Shown piece after piece: positions 27,134-36,915 of a DNA stretch of 64,000 bases. Origin of the DNA: Tritrichomonas musculus (Eukaryota; Parabasalia; Tritrichomonadida; Tritrichomonadidae); contig JAPFFF010000043.1 of NCBI GenBank assembly GCA_039105265.1, forward strand, positions 310,001 to 374,000. The letters are read 5' to 3'. The position numbers and the translations under genes were made by a program. Each line of letters opens with the position of its first letter. The stretch's first letter is position 1. The notes under the pieces were generated by a model. That model had not been told where the DNA came from, made no database searches, and saw only the letters and a program-made list of their open reading frames with translations.

Positions 27134-28631
27134 TGATTGCATTGAAGATGATGATGAAGAAGAAGACGATGAAGAAGAAGACGATGATGATTGCATTGAA
27201 GAAGATGATCAAGAAGAAGACGATGATGATTGCATTGAAGAAGAAGAAGAAGAAGACGATGATGATTGCATTGAAGATGATGATGAAGAAGAAGACGATG
27301 AAGAAGAAGACGATGAAGAAGAAGACGATGATGATGATGATGATGATGATGATGAAGAAAAAGAAGAAGACGATGAAGATGGTGAAGAAGAAGAAGACGA
27401 TGGTGATGATGATGAAGAAGAAGAAGAAGCAGAAGACGATGAAGAAGAAGAAGAAGAAGCAGAAGACGATGAAGAAGAAGAAGAAGACGATGATGATTGC
27501 ATTGAAGAAGAAGAAGAAGAAGACGATGATGATTGCATTGAAGAAGAAGAAGAAGAAGACGATGATGATTGCATTGAAGATGATGATGAAGAAGAAGACG
27601 ATGATGATTGCATTGAAGAAGAAGAAGAAGACGATGATGATTGCATTGAAGATGATGATGAAGAAGAAGACGATGATGATTGCATTGAAGATGATGATGA
27701 AGAAGAAGACGATGAAGAAGAAGACGACGATGATTGCATTGAAGAAGAAGAAGACGATGATGATGATGATGATGAAGAAAAAGAAGAAGACGATGAAGAT
27801 GGTGAAGAAGAAGAAGACGATGGTGATGATGATGATGATGATGAAGAAGAAGACGATGATGATTGCATTGAAGAAGATGATGATGAAGAAGAAGACGATG
27901 GTGAAGAAGAAGAAGACGATGATGATGATGATGATGAAGACGATGATGATGAAGAAGATGGAGAAGAAGCAGAAGACGATGAAGAAGAAGAAGAAGAAGA
28001 AGAAGAAGACGATGATGATGATGATGAAGACGATGATGAAGACGATGATGATGAAGAAGATGGAGAAGAAGCAGAAGACGATGAAGAAGAAGAAGAAGAA
28101 GAAGAAGAAGAAGATGATGATGATGAAGAAGACGATGATGATTGCATTGAAGAAGATGATGATGAAGAAGACGATGGTGATGATGATGATGATGAAGACG
28201 ATGGTGATGATGATGATGATGAAGATGATGGTGATGATGATGATGATGAAGAAGAAGATGATGAAGAGGATGATGAAGAAGAAGACGATGGTGATGATGA
28301 TGATGATGAAGACGATGGTGATGATGATGATGATGATGAAGAAGATGATGAAGAGGATGATGAAGAAGAAGATGATGATGAAGATGAAGATGAAGATGAA
28401 GAAGAAAAAGAAGAAGACGATGAAGATGGTGAAGAAGAAGAAGACGATGATGATTGCATTGAAGAAGAAGAAGAAGAAGACGATAGCGATGATAATGAAG
28501 AAGAAGACGATGGTGATGATGATGATGATGAAGACGATGATGAAGAAGAAAATGGAGAAGAAGCAGAAGACGATGAAGAAGAAGAAGAAGACGATGAAGA
28601 AGACGATATTGATTTAAATTATCTATTTTAA
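26850..28631 (+). CDS. Acidic Asp/Glu repeat ORF of the element
   Basis: A 593-codon frame open between stops, made almost wholly of Asp and Glu with a recurring DDDDCIEEEE unit and a non-repetitive end, DIDLNYLF. No methionine start is visible. The same DNA is also open as Lys/Met-rich and Ser-rich frames because of its simple repeat; the acidic frame is preferred because it alone has a unique start (NYDDGNCKKDDNLRDEEEK), regularly spaced Cys and a unique end. If expressed, it would be a polyanionic protein. It may equally be a microsatellite. Confidence 0.35.
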   Translation: MNYDDGNCKKDDNLRDEEEKNDDEDSEEKEEKKEEDDDDCIEEEEEDGEEEEDDDNCIEDDDEEEDDEEEDDDDCIEEEEAEDDDEEEEKEEDDDDCIEDDDEEEDDEEEDDDDCIEEDDQEEDDDDCIEEEEEEDDDDCIEDDDEEEDDEEEDDEEEDDDDDDDDDDEEKEEDDEDGEEEEDDGDDDEEEEEAEDDEEEEEEAEDDEEEEEDDDDCIEEEEEEDDDDCIEEEEEEDDDDCIEDDDEEEDDDDCIEEEEEDDDDCIEDDDEEEDDDDCIEDDDEEEDDEEEDDDDCIEEEEDDDDDDDEEKEEDDEDGEEEEDDGDDDDDDEEEDDDDCIEEDDDEEEDDGEEEEDDDDDDDEDDDDEEDGEEAEDDEEEEEEEEEDDDDDDEDDDEDDDDEEDGEEAEDDEEEEEEEEEEDDDDEEDDDDCIEEDDDEEDDGDDDDDEDDGDDDDDEDDGDDDDDEEEDDEEDDEEEDDGDDDDDEDDGDDDDDDEEDDEEDDEEEDDDEDEDEDEEEKEEDDEDGEEEEDDDDCIEEEEEEDDSDDNEEEDDGDDDDDEDDDEEENGEEAEDDEEEEEDDEEDDIDLNYLF

Positions 28632-30445
28632 AATATTTAAGATGGTATTGTTATCAATATATAGAGCATTTTGATATAAAAATGGCAATATCATACAGGC
28701 TGAAATGTGAGGTGAAAATATGATCGAAAATGTAAGGGCGAATGTTTGATTATCATATTTTAAATAAATATAGTAATATATCATTATGCTAATGTATATA
28801 TACTTTACAATTATCCTATAAATGAATGAGATATCGATTCAAAACTGAATATAGATGCACAAAAATATTTTTATAAAAGCAGTCTAAGCTTTAGCACTTA
28901 TATAAGACTATTTGATTTCATGTACCAATATATCATATTAAAATCTTAATTATTTTTTGATATAAAAATAAAACCTGCAAAATCCACTGATATTAATACC
29001 AAACTTCAGTATTTATATAGATTGAAGGAGATATACATAATTTCTACAAGCAAATGAAGTCCTCAAAGATAGGACCCTAAATAAGATTCTCTTTGGCTTG
29101 TGTGGAAGATATATGTTTATCTCTGTGAGTCAGTATATTTACGAGATGCTATGATTTATTAACGATCATATTGAAGAAAACTCAAATGCTAACGACGAAG
29201 AGATAGCAAAAATATTGAATACTTATCTCACTGTTGATGAAACAATGGGGCTTTAGATATACTTGAAGGCAGAATTGAGACATTTGAGGCTGAGAATACG
29301 AGTTTAAAAACTACGATAGCCGTTTTTGAAGCCAGAATTGCTGCTCTCGAAGAGAAAAATGAACTTGTCGCCCCAAATTTAATAGAATGTTGATTTATCA
29401 CATGTTCGGTCAATGTTGGAAAGTTATAGTGTACATAATAAATTAATAAATATTATGCTAATTTATTCTATCCATATACTGAAACATATCAAAACAAAAC
29501 TTCTGAAAAGAGAGTATATGTTTATGTTGAATGTGAAGATGCTAAAAATCCTAAAATTATGTATACTATAACTTTCCTCAAAAATTTATCTTAATAATGA
29601 GGCCTTTCTATTCACTAGTTCAAATACACAAATTAATGAAAACATAACTCATCTTACCATAGCAAGTGCCATGCTTGATAAAGGTATTGAAATGGTTGAT
29701 AATGAAGATAATGAGATTATTTATGATGACTAGAAAAGTTAGAGTTTTTTTTTTAGAAAACACAGTGATATCGTTGGTGCGGTTAGGTCTAGGTGGCAGT
29801 TTAGGAACAACAGCCTAACGTATACTGCTTATTATACTTTTAGCAACAATGAAATTATAATAAATATTAAAAAAGATAAATAAAAGATAAATATTTTTGT
29901 ATTCTTCCAGGATAAATACTAACAAAATAGAGGTCTGATTGTGATTGTCTCGGATATTCATTAAATCTTTATATTATTAGTGATTGCATGAATAAAACTA
30001 AATACAAAGTATTTGATCAATAAATATATTTATAATATAAGAAAGGAGATTTTTTAGGTTATAATAGGACTTTAATTGATGGTAACTCCCAATATAACAA
30101 TTAAATATGAATATTTACTAATAATTAGTAAATTATCTATAGTAGTTTAGTAGTATACCTAGTATGTAACCTGACATATTGTCAATGGAGTAGTATATAC
30201 TAGTCGGTTTCCGCGGGGCATGGCTCCCCACGCTTCAACACGAACTAGTTAAAAAAAATAAAAAATAAAAAATAAAAAAAAATTTAAAAAAAAAAATTTC
30301 TTCTTCTTCTTTTCATGTTATCCCACCCACCTCAAAGCTCACCATTTATGAAACGGCACAGGTACCCCACCCCACAACCGCCCATCTATGAAACGGCACA
30401 GGTACCTGCCCCGAGAATCTCGTACCTATTTCTTTCTATATGTAA
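28632..30445. other. Interior of the Polinton-like element: coding remnants
   Basis: Short discontinuous coding-like pieces, including a heptad-repeat (coiled-coil) stretch near 29250-29390, show that at least one gene has decayed here. About 30200-30240 is a GC-rich patch. No product can be named. Confidence 0.4.
30342..30406 (+). promoter_or_regulatory. Paired 25-bp direct repeat upstream of the HNH ORF
   Basis: CTATGAAACGGCACAGGTACC-like units at 30342-30366 and 30382-30406, 40 bp apart, differ at one base. They lie 40-100 bp before the HNH start in a GC-rich patch and could be a regulatory or protein-binding site of the element. Confidence 0.45.
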
Positions 30446-30781
30446 ATGTCATTTGTGCCACTCAAAGGCTTTACTAACGACTATGAGATACTGAATAGGT
30501 ACCCCTTTACTATAAGACGTAAGAGTAATCATTTTATATGCAAAGATGCAAAACATATAAAGGGGTATATACGAGTATGTCTAAATGGCAACTACTACTT
30601 GAAACATGTACTTATAGCAAGACAGTTCATATCTAATGATGACCCACGACATAAAACAGAGGTAGACCATATCAATAGGAATAGGGCTGACTACCATCTA
30701 AGCAACTTAAGATGGATAACCCCAACTGATAGTAACTATAACAGGGATATGCCCAAAATTATAAATGCGAGGGCAGATTAG
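30446..30781 (+). CDS. HNH-type homing-endonuclease-like protein (111 aa)
   Basis: An HNH_3-like nuclease: YLKHVLIARQFI, then EVDHINRNRADYHLSNLRW. The DH...N...N order gives the metal-binding and catalytic His, and LRW is the usual end of the beta-beta-alpha fold. The N-terminal 40 residues resemble the NUMOD4-like segment often found in such proteins. It is complete and lies inside the Polinton-like element, downstream of a direct repeat. It probably nicks or cuts DNA and may be a hitch-hiking selfish gene within the element. Confidence 0.75.
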   Translation: MSFVPLKGFTNDYEILNRYPFTIRRKSNHFICKDAKHIKGYIRVCLNGNYYLKHVLIARQFISNDDPRHKTEVDHINRNRADYHLSNLRWITPTDSNYNRDMPKIINARAD

Positions 30782-31022
30782 ATATTTGGTACTCTAAGAA
30801 CTCAAAGGCAAAATGTTCTATTTGGTCGATAAATTCCAAATCACCATCTTTCATAATTACATTAAGAATTTCAGGTTCGAAATACTCAGCAGCTAACTCT
30901 TTTATCTTATTAATTAAAATACCACATACACCCTCATTAGTCTCACATCTATAATCATAGAGGTAAGACACTATTTTATAGAGGATATTCATACGCTCTT
31001 TTATGGTCATGTAATAAGCCAT
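30759..31022 (-). CDS. Unrecognised 87-aa ORF of the element
   Basis: The protein is helical and acidic (ERMNILYKIVSYLYDYRCET ... FEPEILNVIMKDGDLEFIDQ). Its end overlaps the end of the HNH gene by 23 bases on the other strand. Codon use and composition look genuine. Function unknown. Confidence 0.5.
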   Translation of the reverse strand: MAYYMTIKERMNILYKIVSYLYDYRCETNEGVCGILINKIKELAAEYFEPEILNVIMKDGDLEFIDQIEHFAFEFLEYQISNLPSHL

Positions 31023-31085
31023 TTATACAGAAATAAAAAAATGAAATGAACAATAGAAAAATATTTAGTCATTTCACTTTTTTCT

Positions 31086-31349
31086 TTGATGAATCTCGAT
31101 AAGAAGATACGATTGACCACTGAAATGCTCAACACTAAAATCATGGATGAAAAGCAAAAGCTTGAAGCAAAGATAGACCATACTGAAACTTACTTGTTGC
31201 TCCAAATTGATCAACTCAACCAACGACTTGATGAGGTTCTTAATAGGGTCAACCTGCTATCCTTAAAACTCGATTCTGTCATTGATGACCTTGCAAAGAT
31301 GAAGGTCAACGTTGATGATATCAACAGCAGCCTTGATAACCTTCCTTAA
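31086..31349 (+). CDS. Coiled-coil protein (87 aa) of the element
   Basis: Almost entirely heptad repeat: LLLQIDQLNQRLDEVLNRVN and LLSLKLDSVIDDLAKMKV have Leu/Val at a and d positions. It starts MMNLDKK. It is divergent from the ORF to its left, leaving a shared 63-bp promoter region. It may oligomerise; a structural role is a guess. Confidence 0.55.
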   Translation: MMNLDKKIRLTTEMLNTKIMDEKQKLEAKIDHTETYLLLQIDQLNQRLDEVLNRVNLLSLKLDSVIDDLAKMKVNVDDINSSLDNLP

Positions 31350-31390
31350 TAAACAACATCTTCTTCTTCTTTCTTTTATTTGATTTTTAA

Positions 31391-32983
31391 ATGACAAGTA
31401 ATGTAGGTACACAAACTAAACCTAACAATAAAATACAACTATTACAAGGTACTATTAAATTTCGACCTAGACTAGTTGATAGAGATGTTGAAAGATTAAC
31501 AAGAGGTTTGGGTCAAACTATATGGAAGTTCTCTAATAATCAAATAAATCTATAAAAATTATATGAGACATATTTAAATACTAGTATAGCTTTTAAAGAC
31601 GTACTTGAATTTGCTAATAGACTCAAGAGAGAGAGACCAAGAGCAAAATTTACAGGTTGTGTGTTTGCGATTAAGAAAAATCAAGATGATAAAGATGAAC
31701 ATGGGCATTACATAACAGTATTAAAGCCATATCAATATACTCTCCAAGAATCAGATGAAGGTTTATTAAAAGAGATAAAATTACATTATGATATTATCAA
31801 CATAAGGATATCTCGAATGAAGACTGAGGAGGAAAAACAAGCAGCTAAAGAACTGAGAGAGCAGATGAAAGAAAGAACATTGAAAAGTGATAAGAAAGAA
31901 TATAAAACTAGAGGTATTCAAACAGATGATATACCAAAATTGGCTCCATTAACCAGACCTCCAACTTTAAATCGAAATGATTATAATCTTAACCTTAGGA
32001 AAATCGGTAGGAACCGACCCACAAATGTTGAGCCACCAACAAGGGATCTAAATCAAAACAGAATTCAACGTTTACTTCAAAGTAGTACAAATTTAGATGA
32101 TGATAGACCTAAGAAAAAATCAAAACAACCTAAGACAAAATCAAAACGACCTCGTTCACCTTCACCTCCACCTCCTCCTCCTTCTCATTCGCCTTCACCT
32201 CCACCTCTACCACCTCGTTCACCTCCACCTCCTCCTCCTTCATCACCACCTCCACAGTTTCCATCATCACATACCTCTCGAGGTACTAGTCCTCCTCCAA
32301 GACAACCCCGTATGACACCACAGAAGGCAGGAGAGTATACAGTAGACCAAGGACATAATAGGATTCATGATTGGAGGAGTTTAGTCAATGATGAAAATAT
32401 AGACGAAGATGTTATTGATGACTACTTGAAACTTCTATATGAAAAAGGAAAGAGATTGAATAAACAACCTGGTCAAAATGAGGCAGAGTTTGATAAAAAG
32501 AAAATATTGGTTGTACCTACTGCATTTTATACCCTCCTTTCTATAGCATATGAGACTAATGATAATGAAAAATTACTAGAACTGATGAAAAGTCCTATCT
32601 CAGGTAAACAGTCATTTTCACATTTCGATAAAGTATTTGTCCCCATTTGCTCAGATGGAGAACATTGGGTTTTATGTATTGTTCGATATCCAAAGAAAAT
32701 AATCGAATGCTATGACTCTGAGAATAAGTCAATGGCACCAGAGGTAAAGACACTTAATAAGTGGATCGATATTTCAGCAACAGGTAAGTTAAAAGCAAAA
32801 TATTATGATGTACCTAGTCAAAAGAATAACAAGGATTGTGGAGTGTTTCTAATGGAATCTTGTCGTACCTTTTTGCATGAAGGAAATGGTAAGTTTAAAC
32901 AACGCAATATACCAGATATTAGAAAGAGAATACTTCGAGAACTTCAAAACAATGAATTAGAAACAGGTGTTGTATATAAATAA
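31391..32983 (+). pseudogene. C48 (Ulp1-like) cysteine peptidase region of the Polinton-like element
   Basis: The largest open part is 31661-32983 (440 aa). It has a charged N-terminal region, a Pro/Ser-rich linker (about residues 160-225) and a clan CE peptidase domain with GEHW (catalytic His), ECYDSE (acidic residue) and PSQKNNKDCGVF (Gln and nucleophile Cys). Family C48/adenain peptidases process virion proteins in adenoviruses and are the PRO gene of Mavericks. Coding sequence appears to extend upstream to about 31391, with about one break in the whole region. I treat it as a fossil. The peptidase domain itself looks whole. Confidence 0.75.
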
Positions 32984-34465
32984 AGACTTTTTATTCAACT
33001 CGAAATGGAATTACCACCAAGTGTTAACACTTTATAATGCCCATGTAAAATATATGCAAAACGAGAATGACCAGTATCAACAAAATTGCAATATCCATCA
33101 TTTAAATGTTCAACTTTTTGATAATAGACCGTTTTTTCAAAAAATCCAAAAAGACCAGTCATAACGAGATGTCAGCCTAATTTTACTCAAAAAGTATATA
33201 TGGCAAAAAAAGTGGCATGACCACTCCGACCATTTAAAGCCTAGATTTAAATCAATTTATCACATAAAAATGCTATATATATTTTGAAGCAAATACATAA
33301 TTGCAGATTAATATCTTGAATAACTCTGTTAACAATCTCAAGCGCTAATAATAACAATCAAAATGCCATAAAAATACTTAAATAGTTATTATCATTGCCA
33401 AATTTCTTTATTTTCTTATTTATCAGTATAGTCATCATCATTATCTTTCTTTCTCCTCTTTTGCCATCGTATTCTTTTTCATTTCAATCATCTTCCTCTG
33501 ATCCTTTTTTTCTTCTTCTTCTTCTTCCTCATCATCATCATCATCATCATCATTTTCTTCAATGCAATCATTATCGTCTTCTTCTTCTTCTTCTTCTCTA
33601 CTATCATCATCTTCTTCTTCTTCTCCATCATCTTCATCATATTTTTCATCATCATCACTATTATCGTCTTCTTCTTCTCCTCCTTCTCCACCATCATCAT
33701 TGTCTTATTCTTCTTCTTCTCCATATCATCATCATCGTCTTCTTCTTCTTCTTCTTCTTCATTATCGTCTTCTTCTCCATCTTCATCATCATCATCGTCT
33801 TCTTCTCCATCTTCTTCATCATCTTCATCGTCTTCTTCATCATCATCATCATCGTCTTCTTCTCCATCTTCATCATCGTCTTTTTCATCTTCTTCTTCTT
33901 CATCATCTTCATCGTCTTCTTCTCCATCTTCATCATCGTCTTTTTCTTCTTCTTCTTCTTCATCATCGTCTTCTTCTTTTTCTTCTTCTTCATCATCGTC
34001 TTCTCCATCGTCTTCATCATCATCGTCTTCTTCTTCTTCATCTTGATCATCGTCTTCTGCTTCTTCTCCATCGTCTTCTTCATCATCGTCTTCTTCTTCA
34101 TCATCATCTTATTCTTATTCTTCTTGATCATCATCATCTTTTCTTCATCGTCTTCTGCTTCTTCTCCATCGTTTTCTTCATCATCGTCTTCTTCTTCTTC
34201 TTCAATGCAATCATCATCGTCTTCTTCTTCATCGTCTTCTTCTTCATCATCATCTTCAATGCAATCATCATCGTCTTCTTCTTCTTCACCATCTTTTTCT
34301 TCTTCATCTTGATCATCATCATCTTTTCTTCATCGTCTTCTTCTTCTTCACCATCTTATTCTTCTTCATCTTGATCATCATCATCTTTTCTTCATCGTTT
34401 TCTTCTTCTTTATCATCTTGATCATCGTCTTCTGCTTCTTCATCTTGATCATCATCATCTTTTCT

Positions 34466-35614
34466 TCATCGTCTTCTTCTTTTTCTTCTTCTTCATCATC
34501 GTCTTCTGCTTCTTCTTCTTCAATGCAATCATCATCGTCTTCTTCTTCATCGTCTTCTTCTTCATCATCATCTTCAATGCAATTATCATCGTCTTCTTCT
34601 TCTTCACCATCTTCTTCTTCTTCTTCAATGCAATCATCATCGTCTTCTTCTTTTTTTTCTTCTTTTTCCTCGCTATCTTCATCATCATTTTTTTCCTCTT
34701 CGTCTCTTAAGTTATCATCTTTTTTGCAATTGCCATCATCATAATTGATTTATTCATAATGAGCAAATAATGAATAAAAAGCATTTTTTAAAAAATCATT
34801 TTTAATTTATACTTTTTTATTTAAATCTGTTTATTTTCTGCGTAAAATGAAAAGTTTAATTTAATAATTACATTTTTCATAAAATTAATATTATTTTCCT
34901 CATCATATTTTAGAAATATTTGATTTTTTACATAATGCACGTTTGATAATACGTTTATATTTATGAATAATTATCGGCTTTTCCTCGATGAAAAAAGAAA
35001 ATAAAGAAGTATAAGCAGTATAACATAAATATACATTTAATTTAATATATATTTAATACAAATTTATGTATATTATCTATGAGGATTTTTGGATATCATT
35101 GATAAATATAAAAATTTTAAAATGCAATTCATAGCATTTACTGGAGTTATTGTATGTAAAATATGATGAAAAATCTTATATATAACGGAAAAGTGGATTA
35201 CTTAAACAGAGTAATAAAAATATCGAATAATCGAAATAAATTGATAATTATCAAATTTAAGAATTGATTAATAAGAGTATAAATAGTGAATTGAAATACG
35301 ATTGTGCATTGTTTGCATACTTTTGTAGCTTTTTATTGAAACTCTTTATCGAAATCAAATTAGATATCTTGAGTGGAAATGAAATTTTCGAATAAAATTT
35401 ATGCCATTATAACTTTCATCATACAGTGATCAATATATATTTTTTGGGGATTATTCCTCCATGAATACCTAAATTGCCTAACCAAATTTTTCAACTATTT
35501 TTTTAAATTTTTTAAAAAAATGCATAACTTTATTTTTTTTTTGAAAAAAATGCATAATAAAAAATGTTTTCAGAAAAAAATCAACTTTTTTTTTGAAAAA
35601 GTGGGAAAAAGTGA
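34466..35614 (-). repeat. Right terminal inverted repeat of the Polinton-like element
   Basis: 1,149 bp, matching the left repeat in inverse orientation. Inside it (about 33480-34465) the acidic repeat continues on the minus strand but differs from the left copy in length and unit order. Confidence 0.9.
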
Positions 35615-35712
35615 AAAGCACCCTCTCGCACCTCTAACGAATTATTTTTTGAAAAATCAATTTTTTTTAAAAACAAAAAATACGTTATTTTTGTTCTCGC
35701 ACTTCTTATTTT

Positions 35713-36485
35713 ATGTAATAAAAAACGAAGATGAAGAAAACATCAGCATTGGCAAGTTTTATGAAACAATTGATTTTATGGGATTATCTTCCGAAAAATT
35801 CCAAGAATTCATCAAAAATTTCCAATCCAAAGAAATGACAAAAGTACTGTGGAACAAACTTTCGCCTTGCTTTTACATTAATTACCTCAATAAAAGCAAA
35901 AAAGAAAAAAACGATCGTTATTTGGCCAAAGATCGTCATTTTGAATACGATGGAAACGAGATCAGCTCGTTTAAAGGTATCATTAACAAATTAACCGAGG
36001 AAAGCGGAGGAAATGTCAACGATAAAGGGGAAGTCAAAGTTACTTCCTCGCCAACAAACGGAAATGATGTAATTTCAAAATATGCAGTCGATTTTGATAA
36101 TAATCAGCATTACTTCCAATCAAAGAACGAGCCAAATTCGTGGATTAAATACGATTTTCAGGAAAGGACAGTCCGACCAACACATTATTCAATAAGAACT
36201 CGTCCCGACGGTGGAAAAGGCGACAACCATCCAAAGAACTGGATAATTGAAGGCTCTAATACTGATCAGGAAGATGATTGGATAATTTTAGATTCAAGAA
36301 ATGATATTTCAATTCTTGATGATAGCAATACTATCCATACTTTTGATATACAAGCACAACTGACACCGGATGAAAGTTATCGTTACCTTAGACTACGGCA
36401 AACTGGTCCAAATACACAAAACGGAAATTATTATTTCTTAACGTTGTCAGCTCTTGAATATTTCGGAATACTGTATTCAAAATAG
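35713..36485 (+). pseudogene. 3' half of a BTB-F5/8C gene beside the Polinton-like element
   Basis: Reading from NEDEENISIGKFYETIDF, the frame matches the middle and end of the intact protein at 12463-13842: SEKFQEFIKNFQSKEMTKVLW, then an F5/8C domain with NSWIKYDF, HPKNWIIEGSN and YRYLRLRQTG. The BTB and most of the BACK-like region are missing, and the sequence upstream is the flank of the element's right inverted repeat. The 5' half is not on the element's far side either, so insertion was accompanied by loss or rearrangement. Unlike the intact paralogue, the F5/8C part here is AT-rich throughout. Confidence 0.75.
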
Positions 36486-36715
36486 AAAATACTATGCTTT
36501 TTAATAATATTTTATTTTTTAAAGGTCTTATATCTATTAATTTACGATTTATTTTATATTGATTTTTGCTTTTTTCTTTAAACAAGGAGATACAACGAGT
36601 TCAGTATAATTTGCACATTTAATTTCTACGAAGAAAGAAAAACTCTAAACGATGGAGCAAAGATGCACTTGCTTCGATATATTTTAATTGTTTTTTTTTA
36701 TTTTTAAAAAATAAA

Positions 36716-36759
36716 TGAAGTAGCTTTTTGAAAGGCGTAGCCTTCAAAAAGCTACTTCA
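36716..36759. terminator. Strong hairpin between genes
   Basis: TGAAGTAGCTTTTTGAA and its complement form a stem of about 20 bp with a 3-base loop and one bulge. It lies after the BTB-F5/8C fragment and before the BspA-like gene. It could aid 3'-end formation or be a short fold-back repeat; the window has several similar hairpins. Confidence 0.35.
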
Positions 36760-36915
36760 ATTTATGTTTAATTATCTGTTTTATAACTTTTTGAGTATTT
36801 TACAAAACTCAAAAAGTGATACCTAGATAATTTTTTATTTTTCAAAATCCATTCAAAATTGAATGAAAATTTTTACGTTGGGCTCAGAATTTTTTTATAA
36901 TTTATAAGTAAAAAA

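Larger units (their letters stand above)
25985..35614. mobile_element. Polinton/Maverick-like element, reduced and broken (9.63 kb)
   Basis: Bounded by 1,149-bp terminal inverted repeats starting TCACTTTTTCCCAC. Parts seen: acidic repeat ORFs at both ends, an HNH nuclease ORF, two small conserved-looking ORFs and a C48 (Ulp1/adenain-like) peptidase of the kind carried by trichomonad Mavericks. No DNA polymerase B, integrase, packaging ATPase or capsid gene is recognisable, and 9.6 kb is short for the family. The inner part holds several breaks, so it is a fossil. No clean target duplication is seen. The near-identical inverted repeats suggest a recent insertion or homogenisation. A different TIR transposon carrying a captured Ulp1 peptidase is the main alternative. 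Confidence 0.55.

Noticed and set aside
26911-28617. Lys/Met-rich 568-aa ORF and Ser-rich antisense ORFs in the acidic tract
   Set aside because: Out-of-frame readings of GAA/GAT repeats. They have no unique ends, while the Asp/Glu frame does.
35520-35712. Extending the BTB-F5/8C fragment upstream to the ATG at 35520
   Set aside because: That part is Phe/Lys-rich reading of the element's inverted repeat and its flank, not homologous to the gene family.
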